Counted from the stretch's first letter, positions 54,313 to 64,000 are shown. The stretch: DNA of 64,000 bases from Neoarius graeffei (GCF_027579695.1 NC_083587.1:44011732-44075731), one strand, 5' to 3'. Notes: generated from the letters alone by a model not told the origin. Made by a program: numbers and translations.

Positions 54313-54888
54313 TGTAACGGCCAAAGTAGAATTCATATAGATGTGAATTACAATTTATGTTACATGATATATATAATTTCATTTGAGTGTGTAATTTCAT
54401 ATAAGTAGTTTATTTCATGATTAAGATGATGAATAATATGTGGCAAGGTTAAAAGAATCAGAATTCATATGTTAAGAATTAGAACTGTCTCACGCTTCTT
54501 AAGAATTCATATGTGAAGAATTAGAACAAGAATTAGAACTGTCTCACACTTCTCAAGAATTAGAATTAGAATTCATTCAGCTATATAAGAACGGTCTCGC
54601 GCTTCTCAGGGTAGATCTCGAGAAGCCGTGGAAGCGAACAGTTTTTCTTACCTGACTCTCTGACTCTCTGACACTCTGACTCTCTGATATTTACTCACCG
54701 ACTCTCTGCATCTTAGAACCTTTGCAATAGTTAAACGAGGATTAAAGTTCAACTTTCAAGACGTTTCCAGTGGATTTATTGCAAGGCACACGGACACGGA
54801 GAGTGGAAACAGTTACTTTGGGACAGAGACTTCGTCAGCGTAAGCTATAGCACTTTTCTCAAGGTCTCACTACGAACGAGCCTCTACA
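54313..54888 (+). repeat. 5' LTR of the BEL element
   Basis: TGTAACGG...CTCTACA. It contains several 'aagaattagaa' words and 'ctgactctctgac' short tandem repeats (54652-54710), which may be regulatory. Confidence 0.96.
54582..54588 (+). promoter_or_regulatory. TATA box in the BEL 5' LTR
   Basis: TATATAA in 'cagctatataagaac'. The only nearby polyadenylation-like word in the LTR is ATTAAA at 54741-54746, downstream, as an R-region signal would be. Confidence 0.65.
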
Positions 54889-55104
54889 TTAGTAAGAAAA
54901 ACTTGCTTGACATCGGATTACAAAACGCTGGAGAGGTTCGCTGAAACTGGAAAGAAGATTCATCGAGGGATTTACCGAGGGACTTCTGAACTTTCGCGAT
55001 CGCGCGCTACACTCGTGGCTGGTGATTGACAAGTGGACGTGGCTGCAACGTGACTGTCGCAAGTGGAATCGGAACGAAAAACCGGACCGACGTTCAAAGC
55101 AACC

Positions 55105-58100
55105 ATGACGGATGAAGAAGAAAAGACGGTAAGCCTTCCGAGGGAAAAACGTCAGCGTAAACCAACACAACGGTCATTGGAAAATAGTCTGCAGACAAGA
55201 ATTGACTCCAGAAGAGCAAAGCTAAAGAAACTGACTGAGAAAAAAAATGAATTGCGTGAGTTGATGTATGATGATGCAAACGTGGAAAAAATAACAAAGG
55301 AATTGTTAACCGAGTATGAAGAGCTGATAGAAGAATTCAGTAAGATAAATGCTGATGTCAAAGACCTGTACAGTCAACTTGGATACGTAGAAAATATGAA
55401 TACAGATCAAAGTAAGTGGTTTCAGCCAAGATATGATAAGCAATGCAATTTTGTGCAAGAGGTTAGATCATGGATACAGGATGCAACGCATCGCATAGAA
55501 GAGTCTGAAAGAGTGAACAATGAGGTAAATCCTGAAGATAGCATTTCAGTTACATCCAGAAAGAGTAAAAAGACCAAGTCTGTCTCTTCTGCTTCTGTAG
55601 CATCATCGGTTCGCTCTGAGCGCGTAAAAGTTGAAATGGAGAAAGCCGCTTTGTTAACCGAGACAGCTGTGTTGAAACAGAAAAGGGCTTTGGAAAAGCA
55701 GGAGCTACGGCTCAAAGCTGAAAAGGAAGAGCAGGAGCTACGGCTCAAAGCTGAAAAGGAAGAGCAGGAGCTACGGCTCAAAGCTGAAAAGGAAGAGTTG
55801 GAGTTACAAGCAAAGCTCGCTGCATCGAATGCAAGATTAGCTGTGTTAAGAAAATATGGAGGCTCAGATGTGTCAAGCGGCTCTAAAGGCAGTAGGGTGG
55901 ATTCACTGAGGGCTACTCGGAGACAACATGTCAGCTGCAATAGGAGCAGTGGGGCTAGTAATGTATCTCAGCATAGCCATAGTAGTGGAATAGCTGCCGA
56001 TGCAACGCCTGTTGTGCGACAAGAGCCTGTTACTTCAAAGGGCAATTCTGCAAACACAGACAACCTGGCTTCTGTCATGCAACGCCAAAATGAGATAACT
56101 GAGAGTCTAATAAAGCAACAAAAGCTATCTACATTGCCTTCGCCGAATATTCCATTTTTTAAAGGAGATCCAATGGAATACCATCTATTCATGAGAGCTT
56201 TCGAGCATCGCATAGAAAGCAAGACTGAAAACAGCAAAGATCGGTTTTATTATTTGGAACAGCACACATGTGGTCAGCCTAATGACTTAGTGCGCAGCTG
56301 TCTTCATATGGACCCTGAACGGGGCTACCCTCAAGCCAAGAAATTATTAAAGGAGCGCTTTGGTGACAAATATAAGATCTCGATGGCATACCTGGACAAG
56401 GCTTTAAATTGGCCTACTATCAAGTCGGACGACGCTAAGGCACTTGAAGCATATGCTCTGTTTCTGATCAACTGTAACAATGCAATGTCGGATCTAGAGT
56501 ACTTGGATGAGATGGAGAATGCTGCGAACATGCGCACAGTCATCTCCAAGCTCCCATACAGGCTGAGGGAGAAATTCAGGAGCGTCGCCATTGACATTCA
56601 GAAGAAAGATCGGCGAACAAAGTTCCAAGACGTGGTGTCATTTGTAACCAAACAGGCTGAAATGGCAGCACACCCTGTGTTTGGTGAAATCTCAGGTCAA
56701 ACAAAGCGCCAACCTGAAAAATCAGCTGGCAAGAAAACCATCATAACGCTAGCCACTGAAGCTAAAGAGCAGAAAGTAGTGAAAGATGTTGCTGGTGCCG
56801 AGAACAAGAAAGCTAAAGAGAAGAAACCAAACATGAACATGGCTTTCGTGAAACCGTGCATCTTCTGTCAGGGAGAGCATACCATGGAACAGTGCAAGAA
56901 ACTTCAAAAAAAGCTGCACAAAGAAAAATTGGAATTCCTTAAGAGTAAAGGACTCTGCTACAGCTGTCTTATAGGAGGACACATGAGCAGTGCCTGTGAA
57001 GAAAAGAAGAGCTGTGAGATGTGTTCAGCTAAACACCCTACACTGTTACACATAAAGCAGAAACCTAAAGACATAACAAAAGAAGACACTTCAAGGGAGG
57101 AACCAAAAAAGGAGTCTTTACAGGAAGAACAAACTGTGGTCAGTGGATTCGTGGATGCAGGGGAAACTTGCTCTCAGATGGGGGCCGGGGGTGCAGGAAC
57201 CGTCCTCGCCATTGTTCCAGTGAGAGTGAAGGCAAAGAAAGGCAACAAGGTGCTGACCTGTTATGCGTTCCTGGATCCAGGGAGCAATGCCTCCTTTTGC
57301 ACTAACAAGCTAGCCAACAACCTTAACCTGCAAGGAAAAAATGTGAACATCCTACTTACTACTATGGGAGACCAAAAGACCGTCTCGTGCAAGGTGTTGC
57401 CAGACCTAGAAGTCAGCAGTCTGGAGGGGGATGACTTTGTCGGGCTCACTGGTGTGTTTACACAAAGGGCCATACCTGCTAGTCAGGAGAATATCCCAAC
57501 CCAAGAGGACGTGGATAGGTGGCCACACTTACGAGGTGTACGAATTCCATTGATCAAGGCAGATATCGATCTTCTTATTGGGACTGATGTCGCAAAGGCT
57601 TTAGAGCCAGAAGAGGTAATCCGCAGCGTGAAAGATGGACCGTATGCAGTACGTACAGTCTTGGGATGGACAGTGAACGGGCCGCTGCGTGAGAACATCG
57701 GAAGCTGGTCAAAAGACGGATACCCACAGATCCAAATGAATCGGATATCAGTGGCTCGACTTGAAGAATTGTGGACCCAGCAATTCAAGTATGACTTTCC
57801 CGAGAATGCTCAAGGAGAGCAGCTTGAGATGTCAAAGGAAGATCAACTGTTTATGGACAGAGTCACCACATCCACAAAACTGGTTGACGGTCACTACTCT
57901 ATCGGACTGCCATTGAAGAACAAAGATGTGAAAATGCCTAACAATAGAGCAATGACAGAGCAACGAGCGCTCAACATGAAAAAGAAGCTTCAGAGAAACC
58001 AGACGTTCCGAGAGGAATACGTCAGCTTCATGAACCAGGTCATAGCCAAGGGATACGCCGTCAAGGTCCCAGACGAAGAGCTTAACAGGAGTGATGGAAA

Positions 58101-61100
58101 GGTGTGGTTTATTCCACATCATGCTGTCTACCACCCCAAGAAGCATAAACTTCGAGTGGTATTCGACTGCGGTGCTTCATATCAGGGAACCACACTTAAC
58201 GAGCAACTACTGCAAGGGCCTGACATGACAAGCAGTCTGGTTGGAGTCTTAACACGATTTCGTCAGGAGCCAATCGCAGTTATGGCAGATGTGGAGGCCA
58301 TGTTCCACCAGGTCAAGGTCCCATCTGAAGACGCAGACCTTCTCAGGTTTTTATGGTGGCCTGACGGGGATATCTCAAAGGAGCTGCAGGAGTACAGAAT
58401 GGAGGTACACTTGTTCGGAGCCACCTCTTCACCCAGCTGTGCGAACTATGCGCTGAGAAGATGTGCCGAGGACAACAGGAGTACTTTTGATGCAGCAGCT
58501 GTGGAGACAGTGTTGAACAATTTTTACGTCGACGATTGTCTAAAATCAGTTAACTCAGAACAGGAAGCGATCAAGCTACTCCACGACTTGACGGCCATTT
58601 GTCAAACAGGAGGCTTTAGACTGACAAAATGGACGACCAACAGTCGAAATGTGCTGTTAACCATTCCGCTTGAGGACCGAGCAACAGAAGTCAAAGATCT
58701 TGATCTCGACCAGGACTCACTCGCCATCAAGAGAGCCTTGGGAGTACAATGGTGCATCCGGTCAGATCATTTCAAGTTTCAGGTGAACATCGAGCAGAAG
58801 CCTTTTACCAGGAGAGGAATCCTGTCTACAATGAGCTCTGTCTATGATCCACTAGGAATGTTGTCACCAGTCATACTACCTGCTAGAAACATCTTGCAAG
58901 AATTGTGTAGACTAAGAACAGCCTGGGATGACACTGTGCCAGAACACCTCGCACAACAATGGACCAAGTGGACTGAAGAACTCCAACAGCTCACTGACTT
59001 TCGAGTAACACGATGCTTTAAGCCACCTGGATTTGGCAAAACTGTGCAAGCTCAACTGCATCATTTTTGTGACGCATGTGAAATAGGCTATGGTACTGTC
59101 ACGTACTTAGTCCAGAAGAATAGCAGCAACCAAGTACACTGTTCATTCGTCTTGGGGAAGGCGAGGGTCGCCCCTCTGAAACCAACTACCATCCCGCGGT
59201 TGGAGCTGACGGCGGCTGCCTTAGCTGTGAAGGTGGATGTCATGCTGAAGAAAGAGCTTCAGTTGCCGCTATCAGATTCCAAGTTTTGGACAGACAGTAC
59301 TGCCGTACTCAAGTACATAGCCAATGAGAACATCAGATTTAAAACATTTGTGGCAAACAGGATCGCCACAATTCTGCAAGCATCAAAGGTGCATCAATGG
59401 AGCTATGTCAACACTCAGTTGAATCCTGCCGATTATGCCTCGAGGGGTCAAAGGGTGAACGCCTTCATGAGGAATGACGTCTGGATTGCTGGTCCCAGCT
59501 TCCTCAGTAAACCAGAAAGGGAGTGGCCAGACGAACCCAATCACCTAGAAGAGCTCACGGCTGAGGACCCTGAGGTGAAGAAAGGCGTGCTGGTTAACGC
59601 TACCACAGTAGAAAGCACTGATGCAATGCAGCAGCTAATCCAATACTACTCTTCATGGGTACGTCTCAAGAAGGCTGTGGCGCGGTTCACGCAACTCAAG
59701 CGAACCCTGGTGAACCTGTCTAGGAAGAGAAAAGAGTTGAAAGGATTGTACAGGGACGAACAACAGCTGAACAAAGAGATGTTGAGCTACAAAAAGGGTC
59801 TCAAACATACGTACTTGACTGTGGATGACCTGCAAAAAGCAGAGATCGCTATTATTAGCCATTGTCAAAACGATAACTTCCAAGAGGAAATATCTGCTCT
59901 TCGGAGAAAGGACTCCATTAAGAAGAGTAGTCGAATCTTCAGACTCAGTCCGCAACTGGAAGAGGGAATCCTTCGCGTTGGAGGGAGGCTCAGTCGAGCA
60001 TCCATGCCAGCAGAAGCCAAGCATCCAATGATCATCCCTAAGAACCATCACGTGGCGGACTTGATTCTCCAGGATGCGCACGAGCGTTTAGGACACAGTG
60101 GACGTAATCATGTCTTGTCTCACACACACCAAAGGTACTGGATCATTGGCGCTCCCTCATCAATCAGAAGAATGCTGTCTCGGTGTATTACCTGTCGAAA
60201 ACAACATGGTGCATCAGGCACACAAATGATGGCAGACCTACCAAGAAACAGAGTTCTACCAAATGAACCACCCTTTACCAGAACTGGTGTGGATCTATTC
60301 GGGCCATTCAGCGTCAAGCGGGGAAGAGTGTCTGTAAAAAGATATGGGGTGATATTCACCTGCCTTGCATGTCGTGCGGTCCACATAGAAATGGCAACAT
60401 CATTGGAAACCGACTCCTTTATTCAAGCTCTGCGGCGCTTCATTGCGAGAAGGGGTCAAGTGAAGGAAATGAGATCCGACAAAGGGACCAACTTCGTTGG
60501 AGCCGACCACGAGCTGAGAAAGGCAATAAAGGCATGGAATACTTCACAAATCGAGAACAGCTTGCTCCAACGTGACATCACTTGGTTATTCAATCCGCCA
60601 TCTGGATCCCACCACGGAGGGGTGTGGGAAAGAATCATCCGCTCCATCAGGAAGATCATGGATGCCACTTTGAGAGAACAAAGCTTGGACGAGGAAGGTC
60701 TTCAAACATTCTTCTGTGAATGTGAAGCCATCTTGAATAGTAGGCCTATCACTACGCCTTCTAATGACATTAATGACTTGGAAGCCCTTACCCCACAGCA
60801 CTTACTCTTGCTCAAGACTAACCCCAACCTACCACCGGGTGTCTTTGATAAGGATGATACTTACGCACGCAAGAGATGGAGGCAAGTCCAATACATGAGC
60901 GATCTGTTCTGGAAACGCTGGACCAAAGAATATCTGCCTCAACTCCAGAAAAGACAGAAATGGAACAATCCAGCACGCAACTTCATCCCGGGAGATATAG
61001 TCTTGATCGTCGATGAATCAGCCCCTAGAGGATCATGGCTAATGGGAAGAATCGTGAAGACTGTGGAGGACGAACATGGAGTCGTCCGCAAGGTTCGAGT

Positions 61101-61167
61101 CAAGACGAAGATGAATGAACTTGAGCGGCCGATCACCAAACTCTGCCTGCTTCAAGAAGCAGAATGA
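55105..61167 (+). CDS. BEL/Pao gag-pol polyprotein, single open frame
   Basis: 2020 codons from the ATG at 55105 (context aaccATGa); the open frame extends 14 codons upstream only through a GTG, which is unlikely as a eukaryotic start. Order: coiled-coil gag with three 33-bp repeats (QELRLKAEKEE, about 199-231); zinc knuckles near residues 585-598 (CIFCQGEHTMEQC) and 618-631 (CYSCLIGGHMSSAC); protease with LDPGSNASF (D724); reverse transcriptase with MADVEA (D1062) and YVDD (1141-1144); RNase H with CDACEIGYG (about 1323); integrase zinc-binding HERLGHSGRNHV...CITCRKQ (1660-1706); integrase core D1730 (GVDLFGPF), D1792 (RSDKGTNF) and E1842 (GGVWERII); and the C-terminal domain with FIPGDIVLIVDES. 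All key residues are present. No stop or shift divides gag from pol, as is usual in BEL/Pao. It should support reverse transcription and integration in germ cells if expressed. Confidence 0.95.
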   Translation: MTDEEEKTVSLPREKRQRKPTQRSLENSLQTRIDSRRAKLKKLTEKKNELRELMYDDANVEKITKELLTEYEELIEEFSKINADVKDLYSQLGYVENMNTDQSKWFQPRYDKQCNFVQEVRSWIQDATHRIEESERVNNEVNPEDSISVTSRKSKKTKSVSSASVASSVRSERVKVEMEKAALLTETAVLKQKRALEKQELRLKAEKEEQELRLKAEKEEQELRLKAEKEELELQAKLAASNARLAVLRKYGGSDVSSGSKGSRVDSLRATRRQHVSCNRSSGASNVSQHSHSSGIAADATPVVRQEPVTSKGNSANTDNLASVMQRQNEITESLIKQQKLSTLPSPNIPFFKGDPMEYHLFMRAFEHRIESKTENSKDRFYYLEQHTCGQPNDLVRSCLHMDPERGYPQAKKLLKERFGDKYKISMAYLDKALNWPTIKSDDAKALEAYALFLINCNNAMSDLEYLDEMENAANMRTVISKLPYRLREKFRSVAIDIQKKDRRTKFQDVVSFVTKQAEMAAHPVFGEISGQTKRQPEKSAGKKTIITLATEAKEQKVVKDVAGAENKKAKEKKPNMNMAFVKPCIFCQGEHTMEQCKKLQKKLHKEKLEFLKSKGLCYSCLIGGHMSSACEEKKSCEMCSAKHPTLLHIKQKPKDITKEDTSREEPKKESLQEEQTVVSGFVDAGETCSQMGAGGAGTVLAIVPVRVKAKKGNKVLTCYAFLDPGSNASFCTNKLANNLNLQGKNVNILLTTMGDQKTVSCKVLPDLEVSSLEGDDFVGLTGVFTQRAIPASQENIPTQEDVDRWPHLRGVRIPLIKADIDLLIGTDVAKALEPEEVIRSVKDGPYAVRTVLGWTVNGPLRENIGSWSKDGYPQIQMNRISVARLEELWTQQFKYDFPENAQGEQLEMSKEDQLFMDRVTTSTKLVDGHYSIGLPLKNKDVKMPNNRAMTEQRALNMKKKLQRNQTFREEYVSFMNQVIAKGYAVKVPDEELNRSDGKVWFIPHHAVYHPKKHKLRVVFDCGASYQGTTLNEQLLQGPDMTSSLVGVLTRFRQEPIAVMADVEAMFHQVKVPSEDADLLRFLWWPDGDISKELQEYRMEVHLFGATSSPSCANYALRRCAEDNRSTFDAAAVETVLNNFYVDDCLKSVNSEQEAIKLLHDLTAICQTGGFRLTKWTTNSRNVLLTIPLEDRATEVKDLDLDQDSLAIKRALGVQWCIRSDHFKFQVNIEQKPFTRRGILSTMSSVYDPLGMLSPVILPARNILQELCRLRTAWDDTVPEHLAQQWTKWTEELQQLTDFRVTRCFKPPGFGKTVQAQLHHFCDACEIGYGTVTYLVQKNSSNQVHCSFVLGKARVAPLKPTTIPRLELTAAALAVKVDVMLKKELQLPLSDSKFWTDSTAVLKYIANENIRFKTFVANRIATILQASKVHQWSYVNTQLNPADYASRGQRVNAFMRNDVWIAGPSFLSKPEREWPDEPNHLEELTAEDPEVKKGVLVNATTVESTDAMQQLIQYYSSWVRLKKAVARFTQLKRTLVNLSRKRKELKGLYRDEQQLNKEMLSYKKGLKHTYLTVDDLQKAEIAIISHCQNDNFQEEISALRRKDSIKKSSRIFRLSPQLEEGILRVGGRLSRASMPAEAKHPMIIPKNHHVADLILQDAHERLGHSGRNHVLSHTHQRYWIIGAPSSIRRMLSRCITCRKQHGASGTQMMADLPRNRVLPNEPPFTRTGVDLFGPFSVKRGRVSVKRYGVIFTCLACRAVHIEMATSLETDSFIQALRRFIARRGQVKEMRSDKGTNFVGADHELRKAIKAWNTSQIENSLLQRDITWLFNPPSGSHHGGVWERIIRSIRKIMDATLREQSLDEEGLQTFFCECEAILNSRPITTPSNDINDLEALTPQHLLLLKTNPNLPPGVFDKDDTYARKRWRQVQYMSDLFWKRWTKEYLPQLQKRQKWNNPARNFIPGDIVLIVDESAPRGSWLMGRIVKTVEDEHGVVRKVRVKTKMNELERPITKLCLLQEAE

Positions 61168-61234
61168 AAAGGACTGTTAAGTACATTCAATATTGTAATT
61201 GTTTCTAGGATAGAAAGCAATTAGGGGCCGGGTA

Positions 61235-61810
61235 TGTAACGGCCAAAGTAGAATTCATATAGATGTGAATTACAATTTATGTTACATGATATATATAATT
61301 TCATTTGAGTGTGTAATTTCATATAAGTAGTTTATTTCATGATTAAGATGATGAATAATATGTGGCAAGGTTAAAAGAATCAGAATTCATATGTTAAGAA
61401 TTAGAACTGTCTCACGCTTCTTAAGAATTCATATGTGAAGAATTAGAACAAGAATTAGAACTGTCTCACACTTCTCAAGAATTAGAATTAGAATTCATTC
61501 AGCTATATAAGAACGGTCTCGCGCTTCTCAGGGTAGATCTCGAGAAGCCGTGGAAGCGAACAGTTTTTCTTACCTGACTCTCTGACTCTCTGACACTCTG
61601 ACTCTCTGATATTTACTCACCGACTCTCTGCATCTTAGAACCTTTGCAATAGTTAAACGAGGATTAAAGTTCAACTTTCAAGACGTTTCCAGTGGATTTA
61701 TTGCAAGGCACACGGACACGGAGAGTGGAAACAGTTACTTTGGGACAGAGACTTCGTCAGCGTAAGCTATAGCACTTTTCTCAAGGTCTCACTACGAACG
61801 AGCCTCTACA
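61235..61810 (+). repeat. 3' LTR of the BEL element
   Basis: 576 bp. I found no difference from the 5' LTR in a line-by-line comparison. Confidence 0.96.
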
Positions 61811-61815
61811 CCCCC

Positions 61816-62592
61816 CTTGAATGTCTCTACCAGTGTATCGATCAAATCAATAGCTGGATGTCACAAAATTTTCTTCAGCTGAACACAGATAAAACAGAAG
61901 TAATTCTATTTGGAAAAAAAGATGAAAGACTCAGGATTACCACTATTCTTGACACAAAAGGGATTAAAACTAAAGAAATGGTTAAAAATCTTGGTGTTTT
62001 CATTGACAGCGAGCTAAACTTTGACAGTCACATGAAAGCAATCACTAAAACGGCATTTTATCACCTAAAAAACATTTCCAAACTAAGAGGACTTATGTCA
62101 AAATATGATCTGGAAAAACTAATACATGCCTTCATCTCTAGTAGGGTTGATTACTGCAATGGCCTTTTCACAGGCTTGCCAAAAAAGACCATCAAACGAC
62201 TTCAGCTGGTTCAAAATGCAGCGGCGAGGGTTCTCACACAAACAAAAAGAACAGAGCACATTACTCCAATTCTAAGGTCCCTTCACTGGCTTCCAGTAAG
62301 CTACAGAATTGACTTTAAAGTATTGCTGCTGGTATACAAATCTCTAAATGGTACAGGGCCCAATTACCTCTCTGATATGTTGCAGCGGCCTAACCCAATC
62401 AGATCTACCAGATCAAAACAGAAAAATTTACTATTAAAACCAGTTGTTAAAACAAAGTGTGGTGAAGCAGCTTTTAGCTACTATGCAGTACAGCTATGGA
62501 ACCAACTCCCAGAGGACATTAAAAATGCTCCTGCTGTTGGCAGCTTCAAATCTAGGTTAAAGACCAAGCTGTTTTCAGATGCTTTCTGTTAA
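61816..62592 (+). pseudogene. L2 reverse transcriptase, last part
   Basis: It continues the L2 frame after the BEL insertion: WMSQNFLQLNTDKTEV, LGVFIDSELNFDSHM, then SKLRGLMSKYDLEKLIHAF, RVDYCNGLF, HWLPVSYRIDFK and ending SDAFC at TAA 62590-62592. No lesion is seen in this part. It is very close to the shorter copy at 27963-28817. Confidence 0.93.
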
Positions 62593-62962
62593 ATAATTAA
62601 TATTGTCTTCTTTACATTCTTTATAATCTTTACTTCTCTGCATGTTTTAAATTTACTTTAACTTTATCCTATTTTATTCTTTATTCTATTCTGCTGGGGT
62701 TTTTTTCTTTCTCATCTTATTTGAACTACTACTTCATTTTATTTTATTTTTACTATTGTTTAATTCTTATTATTTTCTTTTAATTTCTTTTAATTCTTTT
62801 AATTAATTGTTTTAGAATAAAAATAAAATTATTTTATGTAATTTTATTTCTCTATTGTTTACTGTTTTTGTTTTTACTTCTGTAAAGCACATTGAACTGC
62901 CATTGTGTATGAAATGTGCTATATAAATAAACTTGCCTTGCCTTGCCTTGCCTTGCCTTGCC
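62593..62962 (+). repeat. L2 3' UTR and CCTTG pentamer tail
   Basis: A T-rich 3' UTR ends in 'gtgctatataaataaac' followed by about five TTGCC/CCTTG units (62931-62962). The other L2 copy has the same tail unit, so the pentamer is the reverse-transcription start repeat of this LINE. Confidence 0.88.
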
Positions 62963-62969
62963 TTTGAGG

Positions 62970-64000
62970 TCACATGGCGAGTCGGGGACGTCGACTATGA
63001 GGTGAGGCGAATGGACAGGGGTGGGGCGTTACAGGTATACCACCTCAATCTGTTAAAACGTTGGAGTGAGGAGGTCCCCGTGGCGCTGGTGTCGGTGGTT
63101 CCTGAGAAGGCGGAGCTGGGGCCGGAAGTTCAAAAGGGAAAATTGGCATCACCCACCGCTCCGGTCCCCTGTGGAGCCCACCTCTCACCGGCCCAGCTCG
63201 TGGAGGTCGCCCGGTTACAAAGAGAATTTTCTGACGTGTTCTCGCCCCTGCCCGGCCGCACCCACCTCATAGAGCACCACATTGAGACGCCCTCGGGGGT
63301 GGTAGTGCGTAGCCGCCCTTACAGGCTACCCGAACACAAGAAAAAAGTGGTTCGGGAAGAACTCGAGGCCATGCTCGAAATGGGCATCATCGAGGAGTCC
63401 CACAGCGACTGGAGCAGCCTGGTGGTCTTGGTGCCCAAGGCCGACAGGTCAGTCCGGTTCTGTGTCGACTACAGAAAAGTCAACACGGTGTCTAAATTTG
63501 ACGCGTACCCAGTGCCTCGTATTGACGAGTTGCTCGATCGACTAGGCACGGCTCGCTTTTACTCGACACTGGATTTGACAAAGGGTTATTGGCAGATCCC
63601 CTTGACTCCATTATCCCGAGAGAAAACGCCCTTTTCCACACCGTTCGGCTTACACCAGTTTGTCACACTTCCTTTTGGGCTGTTTGGGGCGCCTGCTATG
63701 TTTCAGTGGCTGATGGATAGGGTCCTCCGCCCCCACACCACCTATGCTGCTGCGTACCTTGACGACATCATTATTTATAGTAATGACTGGCCGCGGCACC
63801 TACAACACCTGAGGGCCATCTTTAGGTCGCTGAGGCGGGCGGGTCTCACAGCCAACCCGAAGAAGTGTGCGATTGGGCGGGTGGAAGTACGGTATCTGGG
63901 CTTCCACTTGGGCAATGGTCAGGTGCGTCCCCAAATTAACAAGACTGCAGCGATTGCGGCCTGCCCGAGGCCCAAGACCAAAAAGGGGGTGAGACAGTTC
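62970..64000 (+). pseudogene. Gmr1-like integrase end and reverse transcriptase, copy 2 (partial)
   Basis: The frame continues from the target duplication (FEV) and stays open to the window edge: VTWRVGDVDYEVRR and GGALQVYHLNLLKRW end the integrase (chromodomain-like tail not evident), then RPYRLPEHKKKVVREELEAM, RFCVDYRKVNTVSKFDAYP, YSTLDLTKGYWQIPL and YLDDIIIYSND, with the catalytic LDD present. Compared with copy 1 this part has no stop. Because upstream parts are broken the whole element is still dead. Confidence 0.92.

Larger units (their letters stand above)
54313..61810 (+). mobile_element. BEL/Pao LTR retrotransposon, complete, apparently intact
   Basis: Two 576-bp LTRs, identical by eye, enclose one long gag-pol frame. 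CCCCC precedes the 5' LTR (54308-54312) and follows the 3' LTR (61811-61815), a 5-bp duplication as expected. A purine-rich 'aggggccgggta' precedes the 3' LTR. No canonical TGG-type primer-binding site directly follows the 5' LTR ('ttagtaagaaaaac'). It splits the L2 between its YADD block and the next RT segment. Structural integrity suggests very recent insertion. Confidence 0.96.
53725..62962 (+). mobile_element. L2-type LINE, 5'-truncated, inserted in gypsy integrase
   Basis: The two parts (53725-54312 and 61816-62962, about 1.7 kb) form one LINE 3' portion, flanked by tttgagg (53718-53724 and 62963-62969). It ends in a CCTTG pentamer tail. It is the same family as 27963-28817, but this copy starts further upstream, inside the reverse transcriptase. 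A BEL element splits it. Confidence 0.93.
50754..64000 (+). mobile_element. Gmr1-like gypsy retrotransposon, copy 2, split and running off the window
   Basis: 5' LTR at 50754-51066, gag-protease-integrase to 53717, then an L2 insertion (itself holding a BEL element), and integrase end plus reverse transcriptase from 62963 to the window edge. The 5-bp sequence before the LTR is atagg, the expected target duplication, whose partner must lie past 64000. Orientation and domain order match copy 1 on the other strand. Confidence 0.93.

Noticed and set aside
55063..55104. Start of the BEL polyprotein at 55063
   Set aside because: The codon there is GTG; the first ATG in frame is 55105, with an acceptable context.

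Overview
The window looks like nuclear DNA of a ray-finned (teleost) fish. It holds spliced vertebrate genes with GT-AG introns, very little host coding sequence, and a dense, nested load of element classes typical of teleosts (Tc1/mariner, hAT and PIF/Harbinger-like elements, TTAA-site foldbacks, tRNA-derived SINEs, L2-type LINEs, Gmr1-like gypsy, BEL/Pao). The species cannot be named from the sequence alone.

Two host genes are supported. (1) frizzled-6 (fzd6) runs on the + strand from before position 5056 to 20115. Four exons are present (5056-5252, 11398-12406, 12531-12679, 19740-20115); they join in phase to 576 codons plus a stop. They cover most of the cysteine-rich Wnt-binding domain, all seven membrane helices, the KTxxxW Dishevelled motif and the cytoplasmic tail. 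The exon with the signal peptide and first part of the domain was not found and should lie upstream of the window. (2) A hyaluronidase of the PH-20/HYAL4 type is on the - strand: terminal exon 48166-48501 and a 90-bp exon 49003-49092. Its large catalytic exon is not in the window and should lie beyond position 64000. A THAP-domain gene remnant (45728-46178, +) with a premature TGA faces an unidentified - strand ORF (46454-46777).

Layout: 1-5055 is intron or upstream sequence of fzd6 with a LINE-tail repeat, a hAT relic, a foldback MITE and a GATC-rich tract. 5253-11397 is an fzd6 intron with a three-level nest. 12680-19739 is the last fzd6 intron, holding a TTAA foldback, a Harbinger-like element with an intact Tc1 transposase inside it, and a CT microsatellite that forms the last 3' splice site. 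20137-24528 is downstream DNA with two inverted-repeat elements. 24534-30284 is a full-length, decayed Gmr1-like gypsy element (-) with an L2 insertion. 30285-48165 is a repeat field with SINEs, LINE relics, hAT elements and two solo LTRs. 49261-64000 is a four-level nest: Tc1-like relic, then Gmr1-like gypsy, then L2, then BEL/Pao.

The strongest item is the BEL/Pao element at 54313-61810. Its two 576-bp LTRs look identical by eye, they bracket one uninterrupted 2020-codon gag-pol frame, and a CCCCC target duplication flanks it. It is the youngest layer of the nest. A second theme is that at least seven short DNA elements keep only the first protein-coding segment of a presumed transposase or accessory protein next to their 5' inverted repeat.
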